Shown here: in pieces, positions 25,716 to 37,995 of the stretch | How the letters are laid out: each line of letters begins with the position of its first letter | Position numbering within the stretch: the stretch's first letter is position 1 | NCBI GenBank assembly: GCA_004794655.1 | Contig: SMMW01000003.1 | Span: forward strand, 1,922,001 to 1,986,000 | From: Marisa cornuarietis | Taxonomy: Eukaryota; Mollusca; Gastropoda; Architaenioglossa; Ampullariidae | Direction of reading: 5' to 3' | Length of the DNA stretch: 64,000 nt | Program-made: the position numbers and the translations under genes | Notes under the pieces: model-generated | The model's input: the letters and a program-made list of their open reading frames with translations, nothing else | Databases searched by the model: none | What the model was told of the DNA's origin: nothing

Positions 25716-27118
25716 GTCTCTGCTTTGTTCAAACGTGCCATGTGAACTTGGTCCCCACACCGTACTCAAGAATTTGCTCCAAACATTTCAAAATGGATTG
25801 TTACCAGTGACTTATACAGTACCAGCAAGTCTTGGACTTTCAGTAAAGCGGAGAAATGTTATTGCTACAGCAGTGCTTACTGTACAACAGCACGAGATGT
25901 TAACACCAACTACGACTGCTGGTAGATCAACACCAGATATACAACATCGACAGTTTCTACACCGTCTGGTCTACAAGTAACATCGTGTGACAGTCACAAA
26001 CACATCATCAGTCGTATCTTTATCATCTTTATCAGCATAATGCTAACAACAACTGACAATGTGAGTAGCTTAAACGGGAACACGTGCGAGTATCAGTAAG
26101 TAAATAGTAAATTTTGCATGCAGCTAAATGAGGAAGAAATAAGTTTTTACATCGATAAATATATATATCAAATTATTATGTTATATTTGTAAAGGTAAAA
26201 TTTCATTATCAGCAGTCAGTTGTAACTCTACAATAATAATGCAAGGCTGGAAATTAACTATTAAATAAAAAGATTACAGGAGTTTGTCTTAGACAAACGC
26301 ACATTTGAAATGTGTTTATATTTTATTAACAATAATACACATGAAAGTGTTAACTCAAATGCTCCCACTTAGTAACAGACAATAATAATAATAACAATAA
26401 AACACAGACTGCAATGACCGTGAGTGTTGCCCATTCCATTTTGATGGGAAGAAGATTTGCTTACAAGTCTGTTGAGTAAATTCGGTTTGGATCTTTTTTT
26501 AAAAAACTTCAGTGGAAACTTCTAGAAAAAGCTTAAATCTGAAGGGCTCTATTCCAAAATCAGCCGTTTCATTTTTTGGGGCAAAAAAATCGTTTCTTGG
26601 ACAGGACAACCTGAGTGATGTTTCTTCTTTTGACTTGAAGACATGCACAGATTTGCTGAAGTAAGCTACACTCACTGTTACAAATACTACTGGCGCACAA
26701 GAGTACAGGAGAGTAATTTTCTCCGGCTTTCCTAGTAGCAGGTGAGAATACCGATGTTTGAAGGCTTATATCTGTAAAATTAAACATAATTATGTACTCA
26801 AATTTAGCGAATTATTATTTTAAAATGAACTTAACCCGATCGTAAAAAATGATCTGCGGTCTGAACTGGAAACTATAAACAGGGGCTAATAAAAAATGTT
26901 GCACTCGGTTTATCCTTTAAACTAAACGATGATAAAACGGAAGCCCTCTTATTATGATAGCGAAAACTGTCTGTCAGTGTGTCTGTTATGCTAGACAGTG
27001 TGAGTGTGAGAATGCGCTTTACCAATGTTTGCATTTATCTGTTTTTTTCTCGTTATAATCCCAAGAGTATGCATCTTATAGTGGGTACAGTTTGTGAAAG
27101 CAAAAAAGAGATGGGACG

Positions 27119-27208
27119 ATGAAGACGAGATTGTACACCGCCGTAGTCTTCATGTTTGGTTTCTTATATTACACATGTCTTCGGGAAATTCATCTAGCTG
27201 AAGAGACA
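27119..27208 (+). CDS. Candidate first coding exon with membrane anchor, copy 2
   Basis: Same as the exon at 20108-20197: ATG at 27119, 30 codons, donor GTAAGT starting at 27209, 33 bp before the right breakpoint. Upstream sequence (7 kb) is duplicated with it, so any promoter in that span is present twice. If the host gene continues downstream of 27241, the two copies could act as alternative first exons, and the downstream copy alone would keep the original intron context. Protein family not recognised. Confidence 0.4.
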
Positions 27209-27241
27209 GTAAGTCATTAGCTATGACACTGTCAGTTTATG

Positions 27242-28232
27242 AGTATATTTTAAACAAGAAATGCACATCATTAAGAAATCTTCACTTTCTGAAAAACGGA
27301 TTTTATTTGGGTGCGTAAAGACATTTGTACTGACAAAGTGTTAGACTTGCTATCAACGCATTATATTTATGTATGCAACTAGAAAAACAATGTAACATCT
27401 ATACAATTGTTTGAAAATTGGGAAATTATATATATAGATGTAAAAATTTGAAAGATAGCATGGTAAGTAATGTGGGTTTGTGTGATTTACTGTGGAGACC
27501 ATGCATTGAACTATCGATAGGAAGACAGTAGAAGCTGGAATCTCCTCACTAGTTTTTTTTCTCTTTTTCTCCTCTCTCTCTCCCCCCCTGATATTTCCTA
27601 CCTCTACCGCTACTCTTCTCTCTCTCCCCTCTCTGGTTACTAAAGGAATGTGTGAAGAATGAAATGTGTTTTTGAAAACGCGGAGTGTATTGATCACGGT
27701 GAATAAAAAGTTTGTTCAGGAACATTTCCCCGGGGCAGTGTAAATATCCCCGGGGCAGGCGGGGCTAGGTGGTGTGACGTTTCACTCCCCCCCCCCGGAT
27801 GTAAATCTGCCGGCCAGTGTAGCTTCCTTGTGACAATGTAGTGGTTACAGTGGCCGGCGGAGTTATCGGTTGTCTCATTAAGGCGCCTCCAGCTCGCACA
27901 AACATTACCCTGACTGAATTACACAAGGTGGTCACCCCCCTACCCCCGTCAAAGGGGTGGCTCGCGTAGTCCTCCACGGGGCTGGAGGGAAAATGTGTGG
28001 ATTCAAAGAAAGAAACACAGTTCTGGACAGATTAATTAGCCCGTGTTTATAGTTTCCAGTGTAGACCGCAGATCAAATGGCAGGTATGATGGAGCTTTTC
28101 CTGGACACGTGACTTTGGCGAGTCTTTGTGTGCAAACTACGGTGACAAGCTTTTCCACTACATAGACCCTGAGTTCTTATGGACTGGTTATTGTACGGAA
28201 ACAGCGTGTACATCGCCTTGTGATTGATACTG

Positions 28233-28234
<2 letters not shown>
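27242..28234. other. Unassigned stretch right of the duplication
   Basis: If the duplicated exon is real, this is the start of its first intron. It holds a pyrimidine-rich tract (about 27553-27632), a duplicated CCCCGGGGCAG word (27730, 27749) and the hairpin at 27809-27858. No exon recognised. Confidence 0.45.
27809..27858. repeat. GC-rich hairpin
   Basis: GCCGGCCAGTGTA at 27809-27821 pairs with TACAGTGGCCGGC at 27846-27858 (13 bp, one mismatch) around a 24-nt loop. No TA or other duplicated flank is obvious. Confidence 0.5.

Positions 28235-28308
<74 letters not shown>
28235..28308. repeat. (AC)n microsatellite, about 36 units
   Basis: Uninterrupted AC tract. Frames rich in alternating C-V or T-H residues across it are artefacts. 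Confidence 0.97.
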
Positions 28309-28311
<3 letters not shown>

Positions 28312-30326
28312 TTGCTTCACTGGGACATACAGTACAGTTGACGAGCTCAAATCAGATACCAATTTTTGCCCGTCACTTCCTTTCATTCTAGGCGGCCATG
28401 ATTGATGTAAACCACACGTGCATGTGCACGCAAGAATGCATGCGCTCACCGAAGCTGTCAGTCTTATGTTCCAGTTTTTCCCAGCAACCACTCGCCTTGC
28501 TTTATCTCGCACATGCCCCATAACTTCTTTTCTTAGACATCATTTTAACGAGCATTGGCATTAAATGCAGATAGGGAAGCGTAGCCAGCCACATGTCTAA
28601 AAATTACTCCATCTTAATAATAATCATAAGTGACAATTTATAAAACTCAATATCTCAGTCAAAGGCGGACTCATTGCGCTGAACAAAGTCAGGAAATAGA
28701 AAGATGAAGGAAGAACATGAGTCGCTGCCTTCCGGCAGTAAAGGGCGATCACTGCAGATATAAGGGTAACGACTCCAGAGAATAAGGGTTGGTGACATCA
28801 AGACAATACTCAAAAGAGTAATCTTGAGAATATGAAGAAATATGAAACTGCAAAAGGTAGATCGTCACTTCAGTTTATTCACTGCAGCTCAAGGTCCACG
28901 ATGAAGCCAGTGAAGAAGCAGGTGAAAACTGCAGCGCCACCTACACTGACTCGCGTGCCGCTCAAGATGATCTGACTTCCGTATCCCCTATATTTTTCCC
29001 GGGGTAGAGCCGAAAGCTTTTTCACCGACATCGGCAGCTTACGGCTGGTGCTAGGCGGTAAAAACAACAACAACAACAAAATACAAAACAAAAAAAATGA
29101 GCTGGAGATGAAAATGAGCTCAGTCTAGTGGAAATCCTCCTTCACTGCTCGACGCTGGGACTGAGCTAACGTATTGTGGAAGTAAATTTATTGTTGTAGG
29201 TGAAATATTCGAGCTTGAGGCCATCAAGAAAAGGGAGTAGAAGCATCTTTCTTTGACAGGTCTTCCCACAGTGTAGGAAAGGGGCTGGGTAAGCCGATGA
29301 TGAATGTGTGAACCATCACCGGGTTTCTAGAGCTGCTACAGTGGTCTCAGTCACAGGAACTCGTCTCACACTGAGACAGACTTAAGGAGCAGCCGCTTTG
29401 TATTTGGTTAGTTGTTGTGGGCTAGTTTGGACATGCATGCTACTCACCTTCAACGGACTCCTGGGAAAGGATCATGGCCGGAAGGAGTTACACTGCGGTG
29501 GGTTTTCTTACTGCCACGTAAATATTATGAGCTACACATAGATATAATATTACAATACAATCACTGCAGCCAAGCCTCGGGTTTTTCACAGATGTAAGCA
29601 CTTGTCATATTTTGTCGGATGTACTTTCAATCTCTCTAAAACATCTCACCCCCCCCCCACACACACACACCCTGGCGAGGATGTTGAGTGCAGCTGTCGA
29701 TGGTGTTAGATTGTTGTAGGCAGAAGGGAGACTACTGAATGAAAAATCAAAACAACTGTGACTTTTTCTTATTCAAAGGCTGTGGAATCAAGAGCGCCAC
29801 CTGTTCACTTTGTGAATTGAACTTACCTTGTAGAATGTAGATAGTTGTTGAATTAGTTTTTACCTTGTGAATAGCTTTCTCAGACGAATCGGTTTTGTAT
29901 GATAAACTCAATCGATCATCTTTAACTTGCGGGTCTTAACTGAATCCATGTATACCTTGTGGATAGTTGTCTGACTGGAATCAGTTTTCCCTCCTTGGAT
30001 AGAGTAGTGAATTGAATGAGTTCACTGCTTGAAGCCAATGTGTTTTGTCAGGGCTACAGTAAATGAGGAATCATCATGTGACTGGGTTAGCGAGGCGCTA
30101 AACTAATGATCTCGGAGAAACAATTTTACAGCGCCGCCAGTTAGCCTCATCTGAGATTAAAAGACAACATCCGGGTTTTTCTAGGCCTGTATGTGTTTCT
30201 CTGTGCATTTTTTAAACAAGATTTTCCCCGAAATCCCTGGCACTTACAAAAGAATCCGCGCTTTCTCTAAATAGCTCTGCACCTGGAGCCTTTCCGTGAT
30301 TTCGAAACTTGAGCTGTCAGTTATTG
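28309..30326. other. Unassigned stretch
   Basis: No coding region recognised. It holds an AAC run near 29062-29080 and a C run followed by CA repeats at 29651-29670. Between about 29820 and 30030 a phrase of the type ACCTTGTGRATAGTTG...CTGA-TCAGTTTT recurs imperfectly about three times, suggesting an old decayed tandem repeat. Confidence 0.45.
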
Positions 30327-30395
30327 ACACACACACACACACACAGACACACACACACACACACACGCACGCACGCACGCACACACACACACACA
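30327..30395. repeat. (AC)n/(GCAC)n microsatellite
   Basis: AC tract interrupted by CAGACA and by a GCAC-type block. Confidence 0.95.
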
Positions 30396-30518
30396 GATTG
30401 TAAATGAGAGCGAGAAAGACGAGAGTGAGAAGTGAAATGGCTCTGTCTCTTTCTCACACATACGCATATACACTATTAATCTTCTTTCTCATTGACAAAT
30501 GTGATATATCCAGATAAA

Positions 30519-30519
<1 letters not shown>

Positions 30520-30570
<51 letters not shown>

Positions 30571-30571
30571 A
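30520..30571. repeat. (GT)n(GA)n compound microsatellite
   Basis: GT tract that switches to GA. It lies only 125 bp from the AC tract at 30327, so the two form an inverted AC/GT pair that could fold into a hairpin. Confidence 0.95.
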
Positions 30572-33033
30572 AAAGAGAAGAAAGGAAAGAGTGATAGTGT
30601 TCAGGTGCGTATCGAGTGCAGCTGCCGATCTTGTTAGACTGCTGCACACGGAGGTAATACTATGGGATGCTGGGCCCCACACAAGTTGCGGTCAAGGGCT
30701 TAACTGTTTTGATGCCTCCTCGCTATCTTGGAAAAGATGAAGGATAAGGAACTAAACACCTGCAGCAAATCGTAAGGCCAACATGGTTTCTCAGGACACC
30801 AGGCAGGTTTTCAGCCTTATTCAGTGCCCTGATGATCGCGACCAGTGCCTACCCTGTCGTCAAAGATTTCTGCAAATGGTTGAAGACCTGAATAGGGCTG
30901 GACACCGTCAGGTCTTGCTCTCGTCCAGGATACACCAAGACGACCTTTATTGCCGGGGTCAAGAAGGATCGCACCTTGTCCAGGATACACCATGATGCTG
31001 TCTACTTCCCAAGATGAACTTTATTGCCGGGGTCAACAAGTATCGCACCTTCCAGTGCCCGTAATAACGAAGACATAAAGTACGCAGCTGGGGAACACAG
31101 GTCCAAGTTTCGTGCCACAAACAGCACCGCCATTCACTTTTGAAGAACGAGGGGGCTACCAGGAGAAGAAAGACTTGAAGAATTCGCACGAGATAAACAG
31201 GTAATGCCGGGATATTCTTGGACTTTGCGAGCTAATATCAAAGTGGCTGAGAGAGACTGTACAAATCCGGCTAAAGGCTATTGAGAATGAAATATTGATA
31301 ATGAACAGAAAAACAGGCCATGACTTTAGGTTCGTCGTCGACAAAGATATCATGAACTGTATCATGGGCTGCTGGTCAGTTTCCGATCACTTATCTCCAT
31401 CGACTTAAAGTCAGTATCGCAATCATCCAAACCTATCAAGCCCCGACATACAACTTTTACACGACCATCTGTAGGAATTCTGTGAGCAGCTGAATACAGT
31501 TGCATTCATTCCTTAGAGGACGGAAAAACATGGAGGTGGTGCAGTGGACAGTGAGTGGGTAAGGTGTCTTCCTGAACTGACAAAAGTGCTACCACTGAAA
31601 AAGGCTGAAACATAGAACCATGTGAAAGAGGCTTCCGACATCTACGCCTTGGAGAAGACAAATCGACAGATGAGATCCAGACAATACTTGTCCGCAACTA
31701 AGTGTAGCTGATTGTGTAATTTGTAGTATAGGTCTGGGATGTGCAAGCATGCGTGCGTGCGTGTATAAGGGAGGGGGTGAATATAATTATTTTGCAGAAA
31801 AAATTTCTTAAAATGCTGTTTCTCACCAAAATCTTTCAGAAGCTTTCCGCGGGAGAATACCGCCTGTCTGTGAACTCGGAGGGAAATCAGTGAACAGTGA
31901 GAGCAGTAGCATCTTTTTGAAGTTTGTGTGTTAGCCGGCGAATCTTACAAACTTAATGTGAAACACAGGCTGGCAGACATTGCCTGGTAGCTTGCACCAA
32001 CCCTCATTTTGCTTTCACACCCTTTGCCATAAACTCCATCTCAGGATATTCACCTTGTAAATAAAGAGAGTATAGCTGGCAACGCAGCCAAATCATTCAG
32101 AACAGATGCAGTTTGGTTTGGAGGCAACCAGAACAACAAGAAGTCGAAGTTTTTTATCTCTCAGATGTGATCAATTGCTGATTTGTTGTCGAAGTCCATT
32201 CCTGCAAACATAAGTTGGGGAACTTCCGGGTGTTTTGGTGTGTGCGTTGGCCAGTGGGCAACAGCTGGACTTGTGGTGGCGGGGTGAGGGCACGACAAAC
32301 CTCGATAAGCAAGCGCCTTAGTGAAGATGCACACCGGCATGCTGAAGAAGCAATCTTCGAGCCCTCCCCAAAGCTAGTTAAAGCTTTTTTTTTTCGAAGA
32401 GAGGAATTTTGCGATGTGCCAAGAGAAGACGACCGCGGCGTGGTCACGCATTAATCTCCCCTGGACGTTCATCTCGCCGAGTGAAGAAGGCCATGCAAAT
32501 GGCGGCGCTTTCCACCAGAGGAGGCGGAGGGGTGGAAGGGGAACGTTGCCTTCTCACTCACTCTCTGTTGGCATCCGTTTAGAGAGCTGTTGTGTCGCTG
32601 CTGGTGTCGATTCCAGCTGTCAGTGAGAGGCAAAGCGTGCATCTGTTTGACCTTAAGAGTCAGACGGAGGGGGGCTTGTTCAGACTTGCTTTGGCGCATG
32701 GTCACTGGGTCCTTCTACACTCGTTATTCTACTTTTGTTTGGAATATCTGTCTTTGTCATAAAAATTTGCTTTTTCTAGAGATGTATTTATGAGTGAGAT
32801 ATATTTATATTCAACTACTTTAATGTATTGGCGAAAAGCTAGTCACTTAACACTGTTCACATACCAGTTGCTGCTCGAAAAACAACTGAAGTGAAATAAA
32901 TGTGTGCTTACATTTTTACTGCGAAAGAGAACTATTTTTCTCTGTATCATCTTTACTACGGTGCACATTGTGAAATAATGGAGTTAGTTGCAGCTGTGGT
33001 TCTTGGCGTATGTTGACTAGTTGAGGCGAGGGC
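30572..33033. other. Unassigned stretch with a local duplication
   Basis: Around 30927-31052 the phrases GTCCAGGATACACCA and CTTTATTGCCGGGGTCAA, followed by a GTATCGCACCTT-like word, each occur twice within about 75 bp: a short decayed duplication. A plus-strand frame at about 31175-31370, with small shifts, reads like an amphipathic helical segment, but I recognise no family. Otherwise nothing is seen. Confidence 0.4.
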
Positions 33034-33172
33034 ACGCAGCTGAGGTTACATCACACAGCTGAGGTTACATCACACAGCTGAGGTTACATCACACAGGTGA
33101 GGTTACATCACACAGCTGAGGTTACATCACACAGCTGAGGTTACATCACACAGCTGAGGTTACTTTACACAG
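33034..33172. repeat. 19-bp minisatellite, about 7 copies
   Basis: Unit CAGCTGAGGTTACATCACA. One unit has CAGGTG instead of CAGCTG, and the last unit decays to TTACTTTACAC. It contains the palindromic word CAGCTG in nearly every unit. Confidence 0.95.
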
Positions 33173-34901
33173 CGCAGCTTGCGTTGATTTGGGGAGTGTT
33201 TTGGCCTAGTGTCCGTGTTTTACCAAGGGAATTACAGATATCTGTGCTGGCGGAATGCACTGGAACAAGTTAAAGGGTAAAAGAGAAAGAAAACAAGAGG
33301 GGGAAAAGCACGAAGACAGGAAGTGAGTGGAGCGGGAGAGCCAGGGAGAAACGCAGATGTAAATGCATCACTTGGTCAGTACCCCTGCACCCATCTCGCT
33401 CAGCACCCCACTACAAGGCACCCGGCTTTCTAGCACGCTGACCTCTCAGGGGATATCACAGGTAATGGACTTCAGAGATGGAAGGGCATTGCAAAGTCGG
33501 TTTTAAAAAAAGCCTTCAATCTCTCAGAGCCCTAAATAGTGGCCGTCATTCGACAAAAAAGTCTGTTTTACTGCTCGCGATTTTGGTTCCGTTCCAACCC
33601 TTGCTGCACGATTGTAGTTATGGTGGAGGAGAACAGTGTTGGAGTTGTAGGCGGGTACACACAAAATTTGCGACACAGGTTGTTTGTGTCCACGTGAAGC
33701 CCAGATAATCCTTTAAATGGTGCTGACTGGGTGGTCGTCAGTATTTCTACTACATGGAGTGATTAGGTTTGCACAGACCTGACCCTCGGGTGTCTCACAG
33801 TTTACGAAGTCACCAACAAACACATCACGCTTAGAAATTTTGCGATAAATAAAATATTAGTCCTAAACGATTCCTTTCTGTGGCCGAACGTAGCTTTTTA
33901 TTTCTTCCATCAAACAGAGTACTTCGTGCCCGATTTTTATTGGACGTTTGGACGGTCACTATCATCAACAGAGAGGTTGAGAGACAGACATTCTTAGTCT
34001 CCGTGAAGCAGGTATTCGGGGCGAATGGACTGAAAGGTTTCTAAAGCACAGTAACAAGGCTAGATTTTAGTACCAAGGTGGATATTTACCGTTGTCTATT
34101 GTGCATCCATTTTGTGCATTAAAGATGCCGTGGGATTTGCCGTTGGCTGCAGTTGTGACAATTTCAGTATAAGAGTGGGCAAGGCAAAAGCAATTAAACA
34201 GACTAATAGGCAAGACGGGAGCAGCTAGAGCAGCAGGCAAACCAGAAGCGAAAGACATATTAGCTATGTGTGAGACTGCCAACACATGGTGTCTAGTTCT
34301 GTAATCAGCAGTGAGCGGAATTCACCAAATAGCACTTCTGGTCCCGCCTGGCCATGTTGAGGGCCCGTACTGTTCATGTCGACAGCATAAGACAGAGAAG
34401 TGGCAACCCCAGATGCATGACAGCAGGAGCGAGGAGGCAGACATTGGCCAATAGTCTTGTTTTCATTTTCTTCGCTGGCCATAGTCTGGTGAAGACCACA
34501 GTGTTGGAGCTCAGCTGGTCTGGCGGGTGTGACAGAGTTTGACGCCGGCTGCTCCCAAGTGTGAGAGAGCTCATTCATCATGGTAGAATGATGGATACTC
34601 GCTGTCCATATTACTACCATGTCATCATTCTACTCACACTTGTAACAAGTGAACTTTGTCATTTCTGAGCTCATTGCGCCCACTGTCGTTCAGCAGACTG
34701 TGGGGTTGACAATTAAAACTAGCCTTTTCTAAAGGGCATGGGAGCCTGTGGCCTTCTAATTTTAAATCTTTGACCCGATGTTCTAGGGAGTGTTCCTATA
34801 TTTTCCGCCATATTGTAACTTTGCTCAGTTTCAGGATGTGTTGTTTTAGGTGGTTAATTTTGGTCTTGTAGCGAAAAATGGAGTAAATGACTAATATGGA
34901 A

Positions 34902-34902
<1 letters not shown>
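33173..34902. other. Unassigned stretch
   Basis: Nothing recognisable. Overlapping frames on both strands at 34264-34620 resemble no known protein. Confidence 0.5.
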
Positions 34903-34973
<71 letters not shown>

Positions 34974-35001
34974 AGAGAGAGAGAGAGAAAGAAAGAAAGA
35001 G
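34903..35001. repeat. (AC)n(AG)n(AAAG)n compound microsatellite
   Basis: About 33 AC units, then GA units and GAAA units. Confidence 0.97.
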
Positions 35002-35676
35002 ATTGATTCCACGAGTTTATATGTTCTTTAAAGTTTTATGTGATTTCGCTCCGTCGTGTCCTGATTTGACGAAATGTCGTTTTTCCCAGTCGTAATGGGC
35101 GCTGATTGTCTCGTGCTGCTGTTTATTTACGAGTGTTTATGGTCTAGGATTTCTCAGAATGAGGAGTTTATCTGCCCACGACAGAGTGCTTGATTTGCAG
35201 AATTTTCACGCTGATACGCCTTTCTTTCGCTTTTTAATTTACTCCTGTCATCGCCCCTGTGTCTAGTGTTGCATTTTTGACATCCTGCTGTCATCCAGAC
35301 AGTGGAGACTGAAAACATCTGTGTCACGTTTACTGCATATCTTTTTGTTACAGAAATACAAGTAATTTTGTTGATTTAGGGTCCAAGAAGTGCTTTCCGT
35401 GGCTTTTAAACATGGCGTGTGTACTGTAGGAGGATCAGGTATCAGCTGTTTGACATCAAGTTTCGGTTCACTCTTGTAGCGCTGATGGAGATTCCCACAG
35501 CTTCCACGACACGAGCTTGGGAAATGTTTGTGAATATAAACCTCGCCTGAACAGTGGAGGGTGTGGTTAGGGGGAAAAGTAACCAACAGAGGAGGGCTGC
35601 AACGGATGGGGAGAGAGGAGAAGAAAAGGAGGTCAATGAGGAAGAAAAACAAGGACAACAAGACAATGAATTTTGA
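35002..35676. other. Unassigned stretch
   Basis: No feature recognised. A long minus-strand frame (35263-35913) enters the adjacent minisatellite and owes its length to it. Confidence 0.5.
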
Positions 35677-36426
35677 AAACCTGTCCTGACATGACATCTT
35701 GACAACCCGTTCTGACACTTCATCTTGACAATCCGTCCTGACATGACATTTTGACAACCCGTCCTGACCGGGCATCTTGACAACCCGTCCTGACATGACA
35801 TCTTGACAACCCGTCCAGACATGACATCTTGACAACCCGTTCTGACATGACAATTTGACAACCCGTCCTGACAGGACATCTTGATAACCCGTCGGAACAT
35901 GACATCTTGACAACCCCTCTTGACATTACATCATAACAACCTGTCCTGACATTACATATTGACAACCCGTCCTGACATTACATATTGACAACCAGTCCTG
36001 ACATTACATCATGAAAACCTGTCCTGACATTACATATTGACAACCAGTCCTGACATTACATCATAACAACCTGTCCTGACATTACATATTGACAACCCGT
36101 CCTGACATTACATCATGAAAACCTGTCCTGACATTACATATTGACAACCAGTCCTGACATTACATCATAACAACCTATCCTGACATTACATCACGACAAC
36201 CCGTCCTGACATTACATATTGACAACCAGTCCTGACATTACATATTGACAACCAGTCCTGACATTACATCATGGAAACCTGTCCTGACATTACATATTGA
36301 CAACCAGTCCTGACATTACATCATAACAACCTGTCCTGACATTACATATTGACAACCCGTCCGGACATTACATATTGACAACCAGTCCTGACATTAGATC
36401 ACGACAACCAGTCCTGACATTACCTC
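35677..36426. repeat. 26-bp minisatellite, about 29 copies, two sub-domains
   Basis: The core word is TCCTGACATKACAT followed by 12 variable bases such as CTTGACAACCCG. Up to about 35925 the units carry ACATGACATCTTG. From there on they carry ACATTACATATTG, ACATTACATCATG or ACATTACATCATA variants in a recurring order. Because 26 is not divisible by three, the minus strand of the first sub-domain reads as a 26-residue peptide repeat (MSGRVVKMSCQDGL-like) in every frame. This is a property of the repeat, not evidence of a gene. Confidence 0.96.
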
Positions 36427-37944
36427 CAATGACTTCTCTGGGTGCTCATTATAGGCTGCTCTCTTACGCAAGTAAAAATCACATCGTGCTAATGAACTAC
36501 ACCTGCTGCACGACGCTGATTGTCGTCGCTGATAAGGCTACTTGAGAAACTACTGGTTTGAGCAAATCAAGTGTTTGTTTCTGTGTGTCTGTCTGTCGTT
36601 TGTTTTGTTTGTTCGGGTCCAAGAGGTTTGAATCAGATTTCTGTACCTTGTACATCGTCGTGTATTCATTCATCTTTGTTGTTGTTTGTACGAGTCTCGC
36701 GGTTGACTGCCTTGACTGGAAGCTTTATTTACACCTGAGGACACACCTTTGTCACGCGTGCCGGTGAGTTTCGCGCCGTTCTTTGCCATAGTGTGAGAAG
36801 GGAGGTAATGCCATCACCCACAAAGCACTCGAGAGACTTTCACTAGAACTTTATCAGGAGACAAAACTAATAGTGTTACCAATCAAGCCATTTTGAAAGA
36901 CTGTTTTGAAAGGTTGTGTCGTGCCATCACGTCTTTAAAGTGATAGAAGGTTGTAATTATATCTGCGAATATCACAGAATGATGAAGTCCATTCAGAGTT
37001 AAGCGACCTGGGATTGTGTTTTTCAGATAGGTATACCCATACTATTTTTTTCACAAAATTTTATTTAACAAACACAATATAAATACATCACACTACCCAT
37101 TTCAAATCCATTTTCATTCCCAAGACACATTCTATTAGTCTACTCACGTTTCCATCCGAATGCATCGTAGATAACCTCTTACGATACCATTGTGGGTGAG
37201 TATGTTGAAGATCGTGACTGATTCAATTTAACATAGACGATCACATTATTTTTCGAGGGATAATATGAAAGACCTGGATCAGTATGATGATAATAACTTG
37301 TTTGATACATAGTCATGCTGTTTTTATTGAATTCGTACTCTGACAATAGCAGGCGCCATCAGCAAAACTTAACACGACAATGGAAATGGTGATGAATTGT
37401 TCCCGCTGATCAGTTTGCTTTGAACGACAATGAATTATTTTTTTTCTCCTCTAATATTGGCTTAAAAATCACCAGAGTGAATAAATTTGGCTTTCCCAAA
37501 CTTTTTTTTAGGTATGTTTTTTTCCCCTATGTTCTCGCTGGCGATGGAATTTTCACACTTTGTCCATTACCGAACAACACATGCGAACTCAACCCCAACT
37601 CTTTTTTCGGTGGGGGCGGGGAGGGAGGGTAAACCGCGGTCAGACAACTGTTTTTCATCTGAATTCCCCTATGAAACGAAACATTGAGTTGTGAAGGATA
37701 TTTATGATTTTGGCCTTGTTTTGTTTACTTCAAACATCATTATCTTTTAATCTTCTTCATATAAGTTTTTTTTTTTTGGTCATCAAACGTGGTGACAAGC
37801 CACTTCACACTTGAAACAAGCCTCCCCCACACCGCTCTCTATGCTCTATCGACGAGCGCCTGCTTGAAGTCTCCAAGAAACAAGAGCCATGCTTGGTCAC
37901 GAGGACGACTCGCTCGTTAGGGAAGCGGAAATCGATGGGTTTAG

Positions 37945-37995
37945 TGGGTCTGTGATATACGAGCCCTCACAAGCCGCCCTTCCCTCACAGACCCA
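37945..37995. repeat. Hairpin with 11-bp perfect stem
   Basis: TGGGTCTGTGA (37945-37955) and TCACAGACCCA (37985-37995) around a 29-nt loop, within a G+C-rich island. Confidence 0.6.

Larger units (their letters stand above)
20232..27241 (+). repeat. Tandem segmental duplication, copy 2 (about 7.01 kb)
   Basis: Second head-to-tail copy of the 13222-20230 unit. A single extra T at 20231 separates the copies. Unit ends: CATATATAACT on the left; GTCAGTTTATG on the right, after which the flank continues AGTATATTTT. Copy 2 lacks GGGG after position 23362. It has an 8-bp direct duplication (ACTGACGT type) at about 23531-23546 and lacks three A at about 26478. A run of identical sequence at the two outer flanks is not seen, so recombination between flanking repeats is not the obvious cause. 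Confidence 0.97.

Noticed and set aside
28073..28521. Frames rich in alternating C-V or T-H residues
   Set aside because: Translation of the (AC)n microsatellite.
35263..35965. Minus-strand frames of 81-216 codons with SGRVVKMSCQDGLS-like repeats
   Set aside because: They are the 26-bp satellite read in three frames, plus adjoining random frame.
33034..36426. Possible CRISPR-like direct repeats
   Set aside because: Units are contiguous with no unique spacers, and the sequence is animal DNA.
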